64,000 nt of DNA from Histidinibacterium aquaticum (GCF_008710275.1 NZ_VYQE01000004.1:186001-250000); one strand, 5' to 3'. Counted from the stretch's first letter, positions 18,816-28,181 are shown. A program made the numbers and translations. Notes: generated from the sequence alone by a model not told the origin.

Positions 18816-19400
18816 GACGACGTAGTAGGCCCCGCCACCTCCGTGGGAGAGATGCGCGGGCACCACGTCGAGCACCAGCGGCCCGAGAGGTGGCATCCGC
18901 AGCCACTGCGGCACCTGGTGACGGAGGACCCCGAGCTTCTGCGGGATCGGACCGGGCTCCTCGCGATGCTTACCCTTTCCGGTGATCACCAGGAGGATGC
19001 GTTTGCCTCGGGCATGCGCGGTCAGAACGAAGTCCATCAATTCGGGATGCGCCTGCGCGAGCGTCATGCCGTGGAGATCCAGACGCCCTTCCGGGGACAG
19101 CTTGCCGCGCTTGAGCTTGGTGTGCTTCTTGCGGTCCATCCGCACAGTCTTTTGGGAGAGCTGCTCGGAGAGGCCCGCCATCAGGTCGTGATCGCGGGAA
19201 TGATCCACGCGTCCGCCGATCTCGAAGGGCGACAGGGTCGTGTTGCGGGCGCGCTCGTCCGTCCGCGGCCGCGTCAGAGCCTCTTTCGGGGGATCGGGCG
19301 CGGGGTCGCGGCGCCTCTTGTGGAGCGGATCCGTCGAACGAGCGACGCTGTCCCAGAGGTTGCGTTCCTCCGGGCTCAGGTGTCTGCGCTTGCGGGTCAC
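18798..19400 (-). CDS. Smr/MutS2-type domain protein
   Basis: A 200-residue protein with a basic, proline-rich N-terminal half and a C-terminal Smr domain from about residue 105: LDLHGMTLAQAHPEL, LLVITGKGKH and GGGGAYYVVLRR. Smr domains bind or nick nucleic acids, and some standalone Smr proteins act on RNA at stalled ribosomes; the target here is unknown. It starts with GTG overlapping the mltA stop (GTGA), so it is translated after mltA. Confidence 0.9.
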   Translation of the reverse strand: MTRKRRHLSPEERNLWDSVARSTDPLHKRRRDPAPDPPKEALTRPRTDERARNTTLSPFEIGGRVDHSRDHDLMAGLSEQLSQKTVRMDRKKHTKLKRGKLSPEGRLDLHGMTLAQAHPELMDFVLTAHARGKRILLVITGKGKHREEPGPIPQKLGVLRHQVPQWLRMPPLGPLVLDVVPAHLSHGGGGAYYVVLRRSR

Positions 19401-20428
19401 TCCAGCGTCTCTGGCAGCATCGCGTAGGCCCGCTGGATCGGCAGCAGGACGATCATCCGGCCGGGGTCGCGGATCGCGCCGGCGACACGGCCCGCCTCAG
19501 CTCCGGTGCCGTAGAAGATATCGGCGCGCTGGGCGCCCTTGATCGCCGCCCCCGTATCTTGCGCGACCATGAGGCGGCGCATCGGATTGCGGCCGTCCTT
19601 CTCGATCCACACCGGGGCGCCGAGCGGGACATGGGCCGGGTCGACCGCGACAGACCGGCCGGCGGTGATCGGGCGATTCATCGCCCCCAGTGGACCGAGG
19701 TGGGCCGGCACCTGGCTGACTTCGCGGAAGAAGACGTAGGACTCGTTTGTCCAGAGAAGCTCCTGACCGTCCTCGGGATTGTCCTGTACCCAGCTCCGGA
19801 TGACATCGGCGGAGACCTCGTGCGGCTCGTAGATCCCGCGATCGACCAGCTCGGCGCCGACCGAGTTGTAGGGCCGCTTGTTCGCGCCGCCGTACCCCAC
19901 GCGGATCACGTCTCCGTCCGGGAGGCGAATGCGGCCCGAGCCTTGGATCTGAAGGAAGAACAGGTCGACGGGATCGTCGACCCAGGCTATCTCGAGGCCT
20001 TGCCCTTCGAGAACCTTCTGCTCCTCGATTTCACGGCGTGAGTGCCAGGGATCCTCGCCGAGCTCCGCGGGAACGCTGTAGAGCGGATACCTAAACCGAT
20101 CGTCGGGCGCGCGGGCGCCGGTCAATTCGGGTTCATAGTACCCGGTAAAGAGCCCCTCCTCCCCGTCGGTGATCATCACGGGCTTGAAGAAGAGCTCGAA
20201 AAAGGCGCGAGGGTCCTCGGCGTCCGCCGCCAATGCGCAGAGCGTGTCCCAATCAGGGCTGTCGAAATCGCGGCAGGTCTCGATGAACACTTCGATCGCG
20301 GCGGCGTGGTCGTCCTCCGCCCAGCCATCCAGGTCGGAGAACTCCATGAGGGCATGGGAGACCGGTTCGGCCACGGCGGCGCTCACGCCCAGCGACAGAC
20401 CGATGACGAGACCACGGAGTCCTGTCAT
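19397..20428 (-). CDS. mltA: Membrane-bound lytic murein transglycosylase A-type protein
   Basis: MltA cleaves peptidoglycan glycan strands to 1,6-anhydromuropeptides. The 343-residue protein opens with a signal peptide-like MTGLRGLVIGLSLGVSAAVA but has no lipobox cysteine. Conserved stretches are FTGYYEPELTG, PYNSVGAELVDRGI and MVAQDTGAAIKGAQRADIFYG (3D domain, aspartate-rich). The ATG at 20428 overlaps the stop of the Tim44-like gene; the longer frame upstream is a shadow of that gene. It is periplasmic. Confidence 0.93.
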   Translation of the reverse strand: MTGLRGLVIGLSLGVSAAVAEPVSHALMEFSDLDGWAEDDHAAAIEVFIETCRDFDSPDWDTLCALAADAEDPRAFFELFFKPVMITDGEEGLFTGYYEPELTGARAPDDRFRYPLYSVPAELGEDPWHSRREIEEQKVLEGQGLEIAWVDDPVDLFFLQIQGSGRIRLPDGDVIRVGYGGANKRPYNSVGAELVDRGIYEPHEVSADVIRSWVQDNPEDGQELLWTNESYVFFREVSQVPAHLGPLGAMNRPITAGRSVAVDPAHVPLGAPVWIEKDGRNPMRRLMVAQDTGAAIKGAQRADIFYGTGAEAGRVAGAIRDPGRMIVLLPIQRAYAMLPETLE

Positions 20429-21087
20429 TCCCCGGTGGCGACGAGCACCCAGTTGGGATCGTCGGCCCCCATCGCACGGGCGAAGGTCCAGACGTCGCGT
20501 TGACGCTTGATCTCGGAGGGGCTGCCCTCGATCACCTCGCCGGCGCTGTCGCGGACCACCCAGGTCAGTTCGCCGACGAACTTCACGGTGAGCTCGGCCT
20601 CGCGGGAGGTGTCGTCGAACTCGGCCTCCTTCAGCGCGATCTCGGACAGGCCGACGAAAGTCGCCTCGACCGTCAGGCCCTGCTCCTTTCGCTTCTCGAT
20701 GACGCTGGCGAAGGCCTCGTACACATCGTCGGAAAGGAAGGGTTTCACCTCGGAGAGGTCGCCGTTCTCGAAGGCCATGAGAATCCACTCGTAGGCACCA
20801 CGGGCGCCGCCGAGGAAATCCGACACGCCGAACGAGGGCTCGGCCCGCTTCATCGCGGCGAGGGCGCGGGCGCTGTCGCTGTCTTCAGGAACATGGTCAG
20901 TGATGTCGCGGTCCGGTCCGCCCTCGATCACCTCGAGGTCGGGTCTCCGGCGGTCGGCGCCGCGGTTGCTGTCGCTGACCTGAGGTTTCTCGAATCCCTC
21001 CCGCGTTCCGAGAACGCTGCGCAGGCGCAGGATCAGGAACACTGCGATCCCCGCCAGGACGAGGAGCTGGATTATGGGAGAATTCAT
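20425..21087 (-). CDS. Tim44/TimA family putative adaptor protein
   Basis: A 220-residue protein with an N-terminal membrane anchor (IIQLLVLAGIAVFLILRL), a charged linker and a C-terminal Tim44-like domain (FLSDDVYEAFASVIEKR, LTVKFVGELTWVVRD). Mitochondrial Tim44 links the import channel to the Hsp70 motor. The bacterial role is thought to be a membrane adaptor and is not settled. Its place directly before mltA and smr and opposite fxsA-secB is a typical Rhodobacteraceae arrangement. Confidence 0.9.
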   Translation of the reverse strand: MNSPIIQLLVLAGIAVFLILRLRSVLGTREGFEKPQVSDSNRGADRRRPDLEVIEGGPDRDITDHVPEDSDSARALAAMKRAEPSFGVSDFLGGARGAYEWILMAFENGDLSEVKPFLSDDVYEAFASVIEKRKEQGLTVEATFVGLSEIALKEAEFDDTSREAELTVKFVGELTWVVRDSAGEVIEGSPSEIKRQRDVWTFARAMGADDPNWVLVATGE

Positions 21088-21216
21088 ATGGATCGGCCTT
21101 TCGCACTACAGGCATAGCGAGGTCGGAGTTCCGTTCCTATGTAAGGTTGGCGGCGGAGGCTGTCCACCGAGCCAACCGTCGCGGCCGCGAAACAAGATGA
21201 CGAATAGGTGAAATGC

Positions 21217-21723
21217 ATGGGCCTCCTGGCACTCTTCATCGCCGTACCGCTGATCGAGATCGCCCTCTTCATCCAGGTGGGCGGCTGGATCGGGCTCTGG
21301 CCCACGCTCGGCATCGTCGTGGTGACCGCGGTTGTCGGGACCTGGCTCGTCCGGAGCGAGGGCGCAGCGGAGATCCGCCGCCTGCGCCGGTCGCTGAACG
21401 AGCTCGACGATCCGACGGAGCCGCTGGCCCATGGGGCGATGATCCTGTTCTCGGGCGCGCTCCTGCTTACGCCCGGTTTCTTCACCGATGCGGTCGGCTT
21501 CGCCCTTCTGGTCCCGGCCTTCCGGCGCTTCGCGTTCCGGGAACTGAAGAAGCGGATCAAGGTCACGTCCTTCACCTATGGCGAGACTTCGGGCGGGGCG
21601 GGCTTCGGTCCCGGGCCGCAACAGCCGCGAAGCCCGCAGGACCGGGTGATCGAGACCGAGTACGAGGATGTCACTCCGCCCAAGCGGCCGACCCACGGCC
21701 CCTCCGGATGGACCCGTCACTAG
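21217..21723 (+). CDS. fxsA: FxsA family membrane protein
   Basis: A 168-residue inner-membrane protein with two to three N-terminal hydrophobic segments (LLALFIAVPLIEIALFIQVG, GIVVVTAVVGTWLV, LLLTPGFFTDAVGFALLVP). FxsA-type proteins are known for suppressing F-exclusion of phage T7; the housekeeping role is unknown. The ATG at 21217 is favoured because AGGTG lies six bases upstream; a GTG at 21208 in frame is an alternative. The tail is proline and glutamine rich. Confidence 0.9.
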   Translation: MGLLALFIAVPLIEIALFIQVGGWIGLWPTLGIVVVTAVVGTWLVRSEGAAEIRRLRRSLNELDDPTEPLAHGAMILFSGALLLTPGFFTDAVGFALLVPAFRRFAFRELKKRIKVTSFTYGETSGGAGFGPGPQQPRSPQDRVIETEYEDVTPPKRPTHGPSGWTRH

Positions 21724-21734
21724 GGCGCTCTTTG

Positions 21735-21763
21735 TTGTGACCGGTCGGCGGGGCTGGTAGGAC
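21735..21763 (+). promoter_or_regulatory. Candidate sigma-70-type promoter for secB
   Basis: TTGTGA and TAGGAC are separated by 17 bases and lie 33 bases before the secB start. The -35 and spacing fit a housekeeping promoter; the -10 is imperfect. Confidence 0.4.
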
Positions 21764-21795
21764 AACGCCAAACCGACAGTTCCGGAGCGATAGTG

Positions 21796-22347
21796 ATGTC
21801 CGACGATACGACGAATGCCGGCGCGACGCCGGCCGAAGGCCAGACCGGCGAGGGTCAGCAGCAGCAACCGCAGGTGAAGCAGCGGATCCTCGGCCAGTTC
21901 ATCCGCGACCTCTCGTTCGAGAACGTGATGGTCCAGAAGGGCGTTACCGGCGACGTCCAGCCCGAGATCAAGGTGCAGGTGAACCTCGACGCGAAGAAGC
22001 GTCAGGCCGAGAACCAGTACGAGGTCATCACCAAGCTGACGGTCACCTCCAAGGCAAAGGACGGGGATGCGACCCTGTTCCTCCTCGAGCTGGAGTATTC
22101 CGGCGTCTTCCAGATCGAGGGTGTGCCGGAGAACCAGCTGCACCCCTACCTGCTGATCGAGTGCCCGCGTCAGACCTTCCCCTTCGTGCGGCGCATTGTC
22201 AGCGACGTCACCCGCGACGGAGGCTTCCCGCCCCTGAACCTCGAGCAGATCGACTTCCTGCAGCTCTACCGCCAGGAAATCGCCCGTCGTGCCCAGGCAC
22301 AGCAGGCGAGCGGCGGCAACAATGCGAACGGCTCGGCCGAAGCCTGA
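21796..22347 (+). CDS. secB: Protein-export chaperone SecB
   Basis: SecB keeps presecretory proteins unfolded and delivers them to SecA. The protein has about 183 residues, with a Gln-rich N-terminus, then VKQRILGQFIRDLSFENVM, LFLLELEYSGVFQIEG, FPFVRRIVSDVTRDGGFPPLNLEQIDF, all family-typical. The C-terminus is an Ala/Asn/Gly tail. The ATG at 21796 is preferred over the adjacent GTG at 21793. It converges on dnaQ with a gap of three bases. Confidence 0.97.
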   Translation: MSDDTTNAGATPAEGQTGEGQQQQPQVKQRILGQFIRDLSFENVMVQKGVTGDVQPEIKVQVNLDAKKRQAENQYEVITKLTVTSKAKDGDATLFLLELEYSGVFQIEGVPENQLHPYLLIECPRQTFPFVRRIVSDVTRDGGFPPLNLEQIDFLQLYRQEIARRAQAQQASGGNNANGSAEA

Positions 22348-22350
22348 GCC

Positions 22351-23043
22351 TCAGCCGTATTTCGACCAAAGCGCGCCGTCGCCCATCGCCTCGACGAAGG
22401 CAGAATGGGCGGCGGCTTCTTCTTTGGTGAGGCGCGACGGAAGCGGTTCCGGTCGCGGACGCGGGCGCCAGGTGCCGATCTCGGCCTCCGCTCCCGGCGC
22501 TCCGACGCCGACCGAGAGGGCGAAGTCCGGCTGACGGCCGCCGATGAGCTCCAGATAGACCTCGGCCAGGATTTCACTGTCGAGCAGCGCGCCGTGCAGG
22601 ACACGCGACGAGTTGTCTATCGCGAACCTGCGACAAAGCGCGTCGAGCGAGGCCGGGCTCCCCGGGAACTTGCGCTTCGCGATGGCGAGCGTGTCGATGG
22701 CGCGGTCGTCCGGCAGGCCCGGCAATCCGCACCAGCGCAGCTCGGCGTTGAGGAATTTCATGTCGAATGCGGCGTTGTGGATCACCAGCTTCGCGTCGCC
22801 CACGAAATCGAGGAACGCCTGTCCTATGGCGGCGAAGACCGGTTTGTCCCGCAGGAAGTCGTCGCCGAGGCCGTGCACCTCGAACGCACCCTGCGGCATC
22901 GACCGCTCGGGATTGATGTACTGGTGATAGGTCCGGCCGGTCGGGACGTGTCCCTTCAGCTCGACAGCGCCGATCTCGACGATCCGGTCGCCATCATCCG
23001 GCTCGAAGCCCGTCGTCTCGGTGTCGAGGACGATTTCACGCAT
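22351..23043 (-). CDS. dnaQ: DNA polymerase III epsilon subunit (3'-5' proofreading exonuclease)
   Basis: A 230-residue DEDDh exonuclease starting MREIVLDTETTGFEPDDGDRI, with acidic residues in LDTET. HNAAFDMKFLN and HGALLDSEILAEVYLEL contain the later catalytic residues. It proofreads replication as part of DNA polymerase III. The ATG at 23043 matches the family start and overlaps coaE by eight bases. It is the last gene of the maf-aroE-coaE-dnaQ operon that runs away from the candidate origin. Confidence 0.96.
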   Translation of the reverse strand: MREIVLDTETTGFEPDDGDRIVEIGAVELKGHVPTGRTYHQYINPERSMPQGAFEVHGLGDDFLRDKPVFAAIGQAFLDFVGDAKLVIHNAAFDMKFLNAELRWCGLPGLPDDRAIDTLAIAKRKFPGSPASLDALCRRFAIDNSSRVLHGALLDSEILAEVYLELIGGRQPDFALSVGVGAPGAEAEIGTWRPRPRPEPLPSRLTKEEAAAHSAFVEAMGDGALWSKYG

Positions 23044-23638
23044 GGGCGATCCGCTCCCTGAGGTCCGAGATGAGGTTTCGCACGTCCTCGCGTGCAGCCT
23101 CAAGAGTCAGCGTCTCGATGACGTGGTCCGCGCGCTTGCGTTTCTCGGCGTCGGGCATCTGCCGATTGAGGAACGACACGAAATGCGCGTCCGTCATGTC
23201 GGGGCGGGAAAGGACCCGTTCCTTCTGGACGTCGAGCGGAGCGGTCACCACGAGCACGCTGTCGAACCAGCCCTCGCTGCCGGTCTCGAAGAGAAGCGGG
23301 ACGTCGAAGACCACGATGTCCGCGTCGGTCCCGTCGAGAAACGCCTGTCGGTCAGCGGCGACGAGCGGATGCACGATGGCTTCGACCTTCTTGAGGACCG
23401 AGGGATCCTCGGCGATCAGCCTCTTGAGCGCCGGCCGGGAGACTGCGCCGTCGACGATGGCCCCAGGGAAGACCTGCCCGACCGGCCCCGCCGCCGGTCC
23501 GCCCTGGGCGTAGAGCCGGTGAACCGCCGCGTCGGCATCCCACAGCGGGAGGCCCTCGTCGCGGAACATCCGCGCCGTTGTCGATTTCCCCATCCCGATC
23601 GATCCGGTCAGGCCCAAGGCCCAGGGACGCGACATCAT
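23036..23638 (-). CDS. coaE: Dephospho-CoA kinase
   Basis: CoaE phosphorylates dephospho-CoA in the last step of coenzyme A synthesis. About 200 residues, with P-loop ALGLTGSIGMGKSTTARMF, the DAD motif in LWDADAAVH, and FDVPLLFETG. An ATGATG at 23638-23633 gives two possible starts; the outer one overlaps the aroE stop (ATGA) and was chosen. It also overlaps dnaQ downstream. Confidence 0.96.
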   Translation of the reverse strand: MMSRPWALGLTGSIGMGKSTTARMFRDEGLPLWDADAAVHRLYAQGGPAAGPVGQVFPGAIVDGAVSRPALKRLIAEDPSVLKKVEAIVHPLVAADRQAFLDGTDADIVVFDVPLLFETGSEGWFDSVLVVTAPLDVQKERVLSRPDMTDAHFVSFLNRQMPDAEKRKRADHVIETLTLEAAREDVRNLISDLRERIAHA

Positions 23639-24468
23639 GGCAGCACCGCCGCGCGGGTCGCCTCGTCGACCTCCGGTCGCTGCCCGAACCAGCGTTCGAA
23701 GGCCGGAACGCCCTGGTGAAGGAGCATGCCGAGACCGTCGACCGTGACGCAGCCCACCTCTTCCGCGCATTGAAGCAAGGTCGTCCGAAGCGGAGCGTAG
23801 ACGAGATCGGTCACGACGCTGTCCTTCTGAAGCCCGTCCAGCGGCACACGGAACTCCGACGCGCCCTCCATCCCGAGGGATGTCGTGTTCACAACCAGAG
23901 CAGCCTCACCGAGACATTCCGAGGCGCGGACCCAGTCGATGACGGTGACCCGCGCACCGAACTCGTCGCGCAGCGCCTCTGCCTTGGGACGTGTCCGATT
24001 GGCCAGGAGGATCTCGGGGACCTGGGCATCGGACAGTGCGGAGATCACCGCCCGCGCCGCGCCGCCCGCGCCGAAGACGAGGGCCGGCCCGCTCTTCGGA
24101 TCCCAGCTCGGCGCATTCTGACGGAGGTTGGACATGAAGCCGTAGCCGTCCGTGTTGTCGGCGAGGATGCGACCGTCTTCCAGGAAGGTGAGCGTATTGA
24201 CGGCCCCGATCAGGGTGGCCCGATCACTGACCTGATCCGCGAGTGAGAGTGCATTGACCTTGTGTGGGATCGTGACGTTCGCGCCGACGAAACCGGCCTT
24301 TGGAAGTGCGCGAACGACCTCCTCCAGGTTCGCCTCGGCCACATCGAGGGGAACATAGTCCCCCGGGATCCCGTAGCGGCGCAGCCAGTGCTTGTGCAGG
24401 CGCGGGCTTTTCGAATGGGCGATGGGATGGCCGATGACGCCGGCCAGGGGGATCGTCCTTTTTGTCAT
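23635..24468 (-). CDS. aroE: Shikimate dehydrogenase (NADP+)
   Basis: AroE reduces 3-dehydroshikimate in aromatic amino-acid synthesis. The 277-residue protein has the substrate-site start GVIGHPIAHSKSPRLHKHWL, catalytic lysine in GANVTIPHKVNAL, Asp in ADNTDGYGF, and the nucleotide loop FGAGGAARAVISAL. It sits between maf and coaE with four-base overlaps on both sides, the usual alphaproteobacterial order beside the origin. Confidence 0.96.
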   Translation of the reverse strand: MTKRTIPLAGVIGHPIAHSKSPRLHKHWLRRYGIPGDYVPLDVAEANLEEVVRALPKAGFVGANVTIPHKVNALSLADQVSDRATLIGAVNTLTFLEDGRILADNTDGYGFMSNLRQNAPSWDPKSGPALVFGAGGAARAVISALSDAQVPEILLANRTRPKAEALRDEFGARVTVIDWVRASECLGEAALVVNTTSLGMEGASEFRVPLDGLQKDSVVTDLVYAPLRTTLLQCAEEVGCVTVDGLGMLLHQGVPAFERWFGQRPEVDEATRAAVLP

Positions 24469-25064
24469 GCGGGCACTGTTCCGCGAAGGACCAGGTAAGA
24501 CAAGAGGTCGAGCAACGGCAGGCCGAGGACCGTGAAGTAGTCGCCATGGATCTGGGTGAAGAGCCGGACGCCTTCTTCCTCAAGCTTGTAGGCACCCACA
24601 GAGTGGCGGATGCTCTCCCAATTCCGGGCCACGTAGTCTTGAAGGTAGTCGTCCGAGAGCTGCCGCATTGTCAGGTGGACCTGGCCGACGTGGCGCCAGA
24701 CGGGCCGTCCCTCCTCCACGATGACTGCCGCGGAGAGAAGAGTGTGCCGGTCGCCCGAAAGCGCGCGAAGCTGGGCGAGCGCCTCGTCGGGGGTGGCCGG
24801 TTTCGCGAGACAGGTCCCGCGATGCTCCAGAATCTGGTCGCAACCGATAACGAGAGCCTCGGGATGCTTCGCGGCGACCCGGCTCGCTTTTATCTCGGCC
24901 AGGGTGTCGGCGATGTCCCGCGGCGGAGCCTCCTCCGCTTCGAGACCGGCGCGGATCGCCGATTCGTCGATCCTCGCGGGGTCGACGGTGAAGGAGAGCC
25001 CTGCGTTGCGCAGAAGTGTTGCGCGAATGTCAGAGCCCGAGGCGAGAATGATCTCCTGAGCCAT
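24465..25064 (-). CDS. maf: Maf family nucleotide pyrophosphatase
   Basis: Maf proteins hydrolyse canonical or modified nucleoside triphosphates. The 199-residue protein starts MAQEIILASGSDIRATLLRNAG, the conserved Maf entrance, with VIGCDQIL and the RxQ-like TMRQLSD region. The start at 25064 is the only position that gives the conserved N-terminus; upstream in-frame residues fall in the intergenic region. A DnaA-box-like sequence overlaps this start. It is the first gene of the left-going operon. Confidence 0.95.
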   Translation of the reverse strand: MAQEIILASGSDIRATLLRNAGLSFTVDPARIDESAIRAGLEAEEAPPRDIADTLAEIKASRVAAKHPEALVIGCDQILEHRGTCLAKPATPDEALAQLRALSGDRHTLLSAAVIVEEGRPVWRHVGQVHLTMRQLSDDYLQDYVARNWESIRHSVGAYKLEEEGVRLFTQIHGDYFTVLGLPLLDLLSYLVLRGTVPA

Positions 25065-25567
25065 GTGGGTAACCTGTGAATGTCGTCGGGACGGACTGAG
25101 GAGTATCCGCGGTTGAGGGCCGCGCCCGGGCCCGGTTGAGGACAACGGCGCGACGTTCAGCGGACGCTGCCACAAGTCATCCACGGGGGCAAAGGACAGA
25201 TCAAGGGTGTGGATCAAACCGGGCGCTATAACAGGTCAAGCCAAAAGTCGTGGCTCTGTGACCGAGAGGATGGTCAGTAAACAACTGAACTATTTTATAA
25301 AAACTCATAGATACCTGCTTTAGCAGCGAGGAATGTCTCGGCTTGGCCTGTGGGCAAAGCGGGGGAGAATCTGGGAGTGCGGATCTGTCCCCTGTCCCCT
25401 ACTACTAAATCCTTCTTTTCTATTTTCCTTGATAGGAAGGAGGTGACTGGCTCTCGGAGTGCTGGACGCCTCGGAATTGACAGCGCGACCGGAAGCGCCT
25501 AGATCGAAATCAATGCCCGTCCGGGCGTGAGACTTTCCCACGATAGATTTGAGACGACCTTCCTCGC
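25064..25567. other. Candidate chromosome replication origin (oriC) region
   Basis: About 500 bases without a gene lie between divergent maf and rho. Four DnaA-box-like 9-mers are present: TGTGGGTAA (25064-25072) and TGTGGATCA (25208-25216), each one mismatch from TGTGGATAA, plus TGTGGGCAA (25349-25357) and, on the other strand, CGTGGATGA (25177-25185), two mismatches each. An AT-rich stretch at 25274-25312 (including CTATTTTATAAAAACTCATA) stands out and could unwind. A second low-GC, pyrimidine-rich tract lies at 25400-25435. Flanking genes (maf-aroE-coaE-dnaQ-secB left, rho-mnmE-mnmG-rsmG-parAB right) are those found around alphaproteobacterial origins, and all read away from the gap. Not proven. 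Confidence 0.5.
25437..25446 (+). promoter_or_regulatory. Orphan perfect Shine-Dalgarno sequence
   Basis: AAGGAGGTGA is complementary to the 16S rRNA 3' end over ten bases, but no ATG follows at normal distance. The nearest in-frame possibility is a GTG at 25459 opening a 23-codon frame ending at the TGA near 25528; spacing is too long to be convincing. It sits about 150 bases ahead of rho, just after a small inverted repeat (TTCCTTGATAGGAA), and may be a leader element or a relic. Confidence 0.3.
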
Positions 25568-25597
25568 ATGGGCGTGGTGCGGTCGCGAAAGATGCCG

Positions 25598-26872
25598 ATG
25601 TCCCAGCACCGACTGAACCTTGCCGACCTGAAGGCCAAGAGCCCCAAGGATCTCCTCGCCATGGCCGAGGAACTCGAAGTCGAGAATGCCTCTACGATGA
25701 GGAAGGGCGACATGATGTTCGCCATCCTTAAGGAACGGGCCGACGAGGACTGGGCGATCGGTGGCGACGGTGTCCTCGAGGTTCTCCAGGACGGGTTCGG
25801 CTTCCTGCGTTCGCCGGAAGCGAACTACCTGCCAGGGCCGGACGACATCTACGTCAGCCCCGACATGATCCGGCAGTACTCCCTGCGGACCGGCGACACC
25901 GTCGAGGGTGTGATCCAGGAGCCCTCCGACAACGAACGTTATTTCGCGCTGATCTCGGTCGAGAAGATCAACTTCCAAGAGCCGGAGAAGGCGCGCCACA
26001 AGGTGGCCTTCGACAACCTGACACCGCTCTACCCCGACGAGCGTCTGACCATGGAGATCGAGACCGAGCAGGCGACGAAGGACCGGTCTGCGCGGATCAT
26101 CGATCTCGTGTCACCGATCGGCAAGGGGCAGCGGTCCCTGATCGTCGCGCCGCCGCGGACCGGTAAGACCGTGCTGCTGCAGAACATCGCGCACTCGATC
26201 GAGAAGAACCATCCCGAGTGCTACCTGATCGTCCTTCTGATCGACGAACGGCCGGAAGAGGTTACCGACATGCAGCGCTCTGTGAAGGGCGAAGTCGTGA
26301 GCTCGACCTTCGACGAGCCGGCTTCGCGTCACGTTGCCGTCAGCGAAATGGTGATCGAGAAGGCCAAGCGCCTCGTCGAGCACAAGCGAGACGTCGTCAT
26401 TCTTCTGGACTCCATCACGCGTCTCGGCCGGGCTTTCAACACCACGGTGCCCTCGTCGGGCAAGGTGCTGACGGGCGGTGTCGATGCCAACGCGCTGCAG
26501 CGTCCGAAGCGGTTCTTCGGTGCGGCGCGGAACATCGAGGAAGGCGGCTCGCTGACGATCATCGCGACGGCGCTGATCGATACTGGCAGCCGGATGGACG
26601 AGGTCATCTTCGAAGAATTCAAGGGTACCGGCAACTCCGAGATCGTTCTGGACCGGAAGGTCGCGGACAAGCGCGTCTTCCCGGCCATCGACATTCTGAA
26701 GTCCGGGACCAGGAAAGAGGACCTCCTCGTCGACAAGGCGGACCTGCAGAAGATGTACGTCCTTCGCCGAATCCTCAATCCGATGGGGACGACCGACGCG
26801 ATCGAGTTCCTCCTGTCCAAGCTGAAGCAGACGAAGACGAACTCCGAGTTCTTCGACTCCATGAACACCTGA
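25598..26872 (+). CDS. rho: Transcription termination factor Rho
   Basis: Rho is the hexameric RNA-dependent ATPase that ends transcription. From the ATG at 25598 it has 424 residues, beginning [20 protein letters not shown]; in-frame ATGs at 25592 and 25568 are alternatives and none has a strong ribosome binding site. The N-terminal RNA-binding domain has [23 protein letters not shown]. Walker A is [14 protein letters not shown], Walker B is [12 protein letters not shown]. It is first in the right-going rho-mnmE-mnmG series. Confidence 0.96.
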   Translation: MSQHRLNLADLKAKSPKDLLAMAEELEVENASTMRKGDMMFAILKERADEDWAIGGDGVLEVLQDGFGFLRSPEANYLPGPDDIYVSPDMIRQYSLRTGDTVEGVIQEPSDNERYFALISVEKINFQEPEKARHKVAFDNLTPLYPDERLTMEIETEQATKDRSARIIDLVSPIGKGQRSLIVAPPRTGKTVLLQNIAHSIEKNHPECYLIVLLIDERPEEVTDMQRSVKGEVVSSTFDEPASRHVAVSEMVIEKAKRLVEHKRDVVILLDSITRLGRAFNTTVPSSGKVLTGGVDANALQRPKRFFGAARNIEEGGSLTIIATALIDTGSRMDEVIFEEFKGTGNSEIVLDRKVADKRVFPAIDILKSGTRKEDLLVDKADLQKMYVLRRILNPMGTTDAIEFLLSKLKQTKTNSEFFDSMNT

Positions 26873-26903
26873 CCTGGGACCGCTGCGGCGGTGCGAAGGG
26901 ACG

Positions 26904-28181
26904 ATGGATACGATCTTTGCCCTTGCGAGTGCCCGGGGGCGGGCGGGTGTTGCCGTGGTTCGGATCTCCGGACCGGCGGCGATTTCGGCTGCCGAGACGC
27001 TTGCAGGCCCCCTGCCCTGCCCGGGCCGTAGCCTTCGGCGGCTCCGGAGAGGCGATGACGTTCTCGATGAAGCACTTGTTCTGACCTTTGAACATGGCGC
27101 CAGCTTTACCGGGGAGCCGGTGGCGGAGCTGCATCTTCACGGTAGCCAGGCAGTGATCGCCAGTGTTCTCAGAGCCCTCGGAGAGGTTTCCGGTCTCAGG
27201 GCGGCTACGGCGGGCGAGTTCACGCAACGGGCATTCGACAATGGACGTCTGGACTTGGCCCAGGTCGAAGGGCTGGCTGACCTGATCGAGGCCGAAACCG
27301 AAAGCCAACGACGCCAAGCAGTTCTCGCCCTTCGCGGGGCTTTGGGCGAACGTGCGGAAATCTGGCGAGGGCAGCTGATCCGGGCGGCTGCGCTCATCGA
27401 AGCGACGATAGACTTTGCCGACGAAGAGGTTCCCGAAGACGTTGGTCCGGAGGTGGAGGCGTGCCTCTCATCGGTCGAGGGCGAACTTCGCAAGGAGATC
27501 GCAGGATCGGTGGTCGCGGAACGAATTCGGGATGGGTTCGAGGTCGCGATCATGGGCGCTCCCAACGCCGGAAAGTCCACCTTGCTCAATTCCTTGGCAG
27601 GTCGTGAGGCTGCGATCACCTCCGATATTGCCGGCACCACACGCGACGTGATCGAAGTTCAGATGGAGCTGGCTGGCTTGCCGGTCACGCTACTGGATAC
27701 CGCGGGGCTTCGAGAAACCGAGGATCCCGTTGAGAAGATCGGTGTCGACCGCGCACGGGCTAGGGCGAGGGATGCCGACCTTCGGATCTTCCTCGTGGCT
27801 CCGGGGGAAAAAGAGCCGGAGGGCACCGAGGCGGAGATCATCGTTCATACGAAAGCCGATATCGAGAAACGGGGCGAGTTCTCGATTTCCGCGGTCTCCG
27901 GGGATGGGCTCGATGAGCTCGTTGCGGAAGTGGCGCGACGGCTGGAGCCGCTCAGCCTCGGGTCGGGAGTGGCGATGCGGGAGCGGCACCGCCTGGGGAT
28001 GCAGCGAGCGGTCGAGGCGATCGAAGAGATTCGTGAACGGATCGATGAACTTCCAATTGCTCCGGACCTCCTGGCTGAAAGAGTCCGCGAAGCATTGCGG
28101 GCGGTTGACGAACTCGTTGGACGGGTTGACGTGGAGCACTTGCTTGACGAGATCTTCTCCAGCTTTTGCATCGGCAAATGA
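26904..28181 (+). CDS. mnmE: tRNA uridine-5-carboxymethylaminomethyl(34) synthesis GTPase MnmE
   Basis: With MnmG, MnmE installs the cmnm5 group on wobble U34 of certain tRNAs. The 425-residue protein starts [23 protein letters not shown], the usual folate-binding entrance. The G-domain has [34 protein letters not shown] and the DTAG of [11 protein letters not shown], with a family-typical C-terminal CIGK. The gene is visibly lower in GC at third positions than the photosynthesis genes. mnmG starts at or just after its stop. Confidence 0.96.
   Translation: MDTIFALASARGRAGVAVVRISGPAAISAAETLAGPLPCPGRSLRRLRRGDDVLDEALVLTFEHGASFTGEPVAELHLHGSQAVIASVLRALGEVSGLRAATAGEFTQRAFDNGRLDLAQVEGLADLIEAETESQRRQAVLALRGALGERAEIWRGQLIRAAALIEATIDFADEEVPEDVGPEVEACLSSVEGELRKEIAGSVVAERIRDGFEVAIMGAPNAGKSTLLNSLAGREAAITSDIAGTTRDVIEVQMELAGLPVTLLDTAGLRETEDPVEKIGVDRARARARDADLRIFLVAPGEKEPEGTEAEIIVHTKADIEKRGEFSISAVSGDGLDELVAEVARRLEPLSLGSGVAMRERHRLGMQRAVEAIEEIRERIDELPIAPDLLAERVREALRAVDELVGRVDVEHLLDEIFSSFCIGK

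Noticed and set aside
25210-25560. tRNA or small RNA gene in the maf-rho gap
   Set aside because: No cloverleaf, T-loop GTTCGAATC or terminator hairpin was found.
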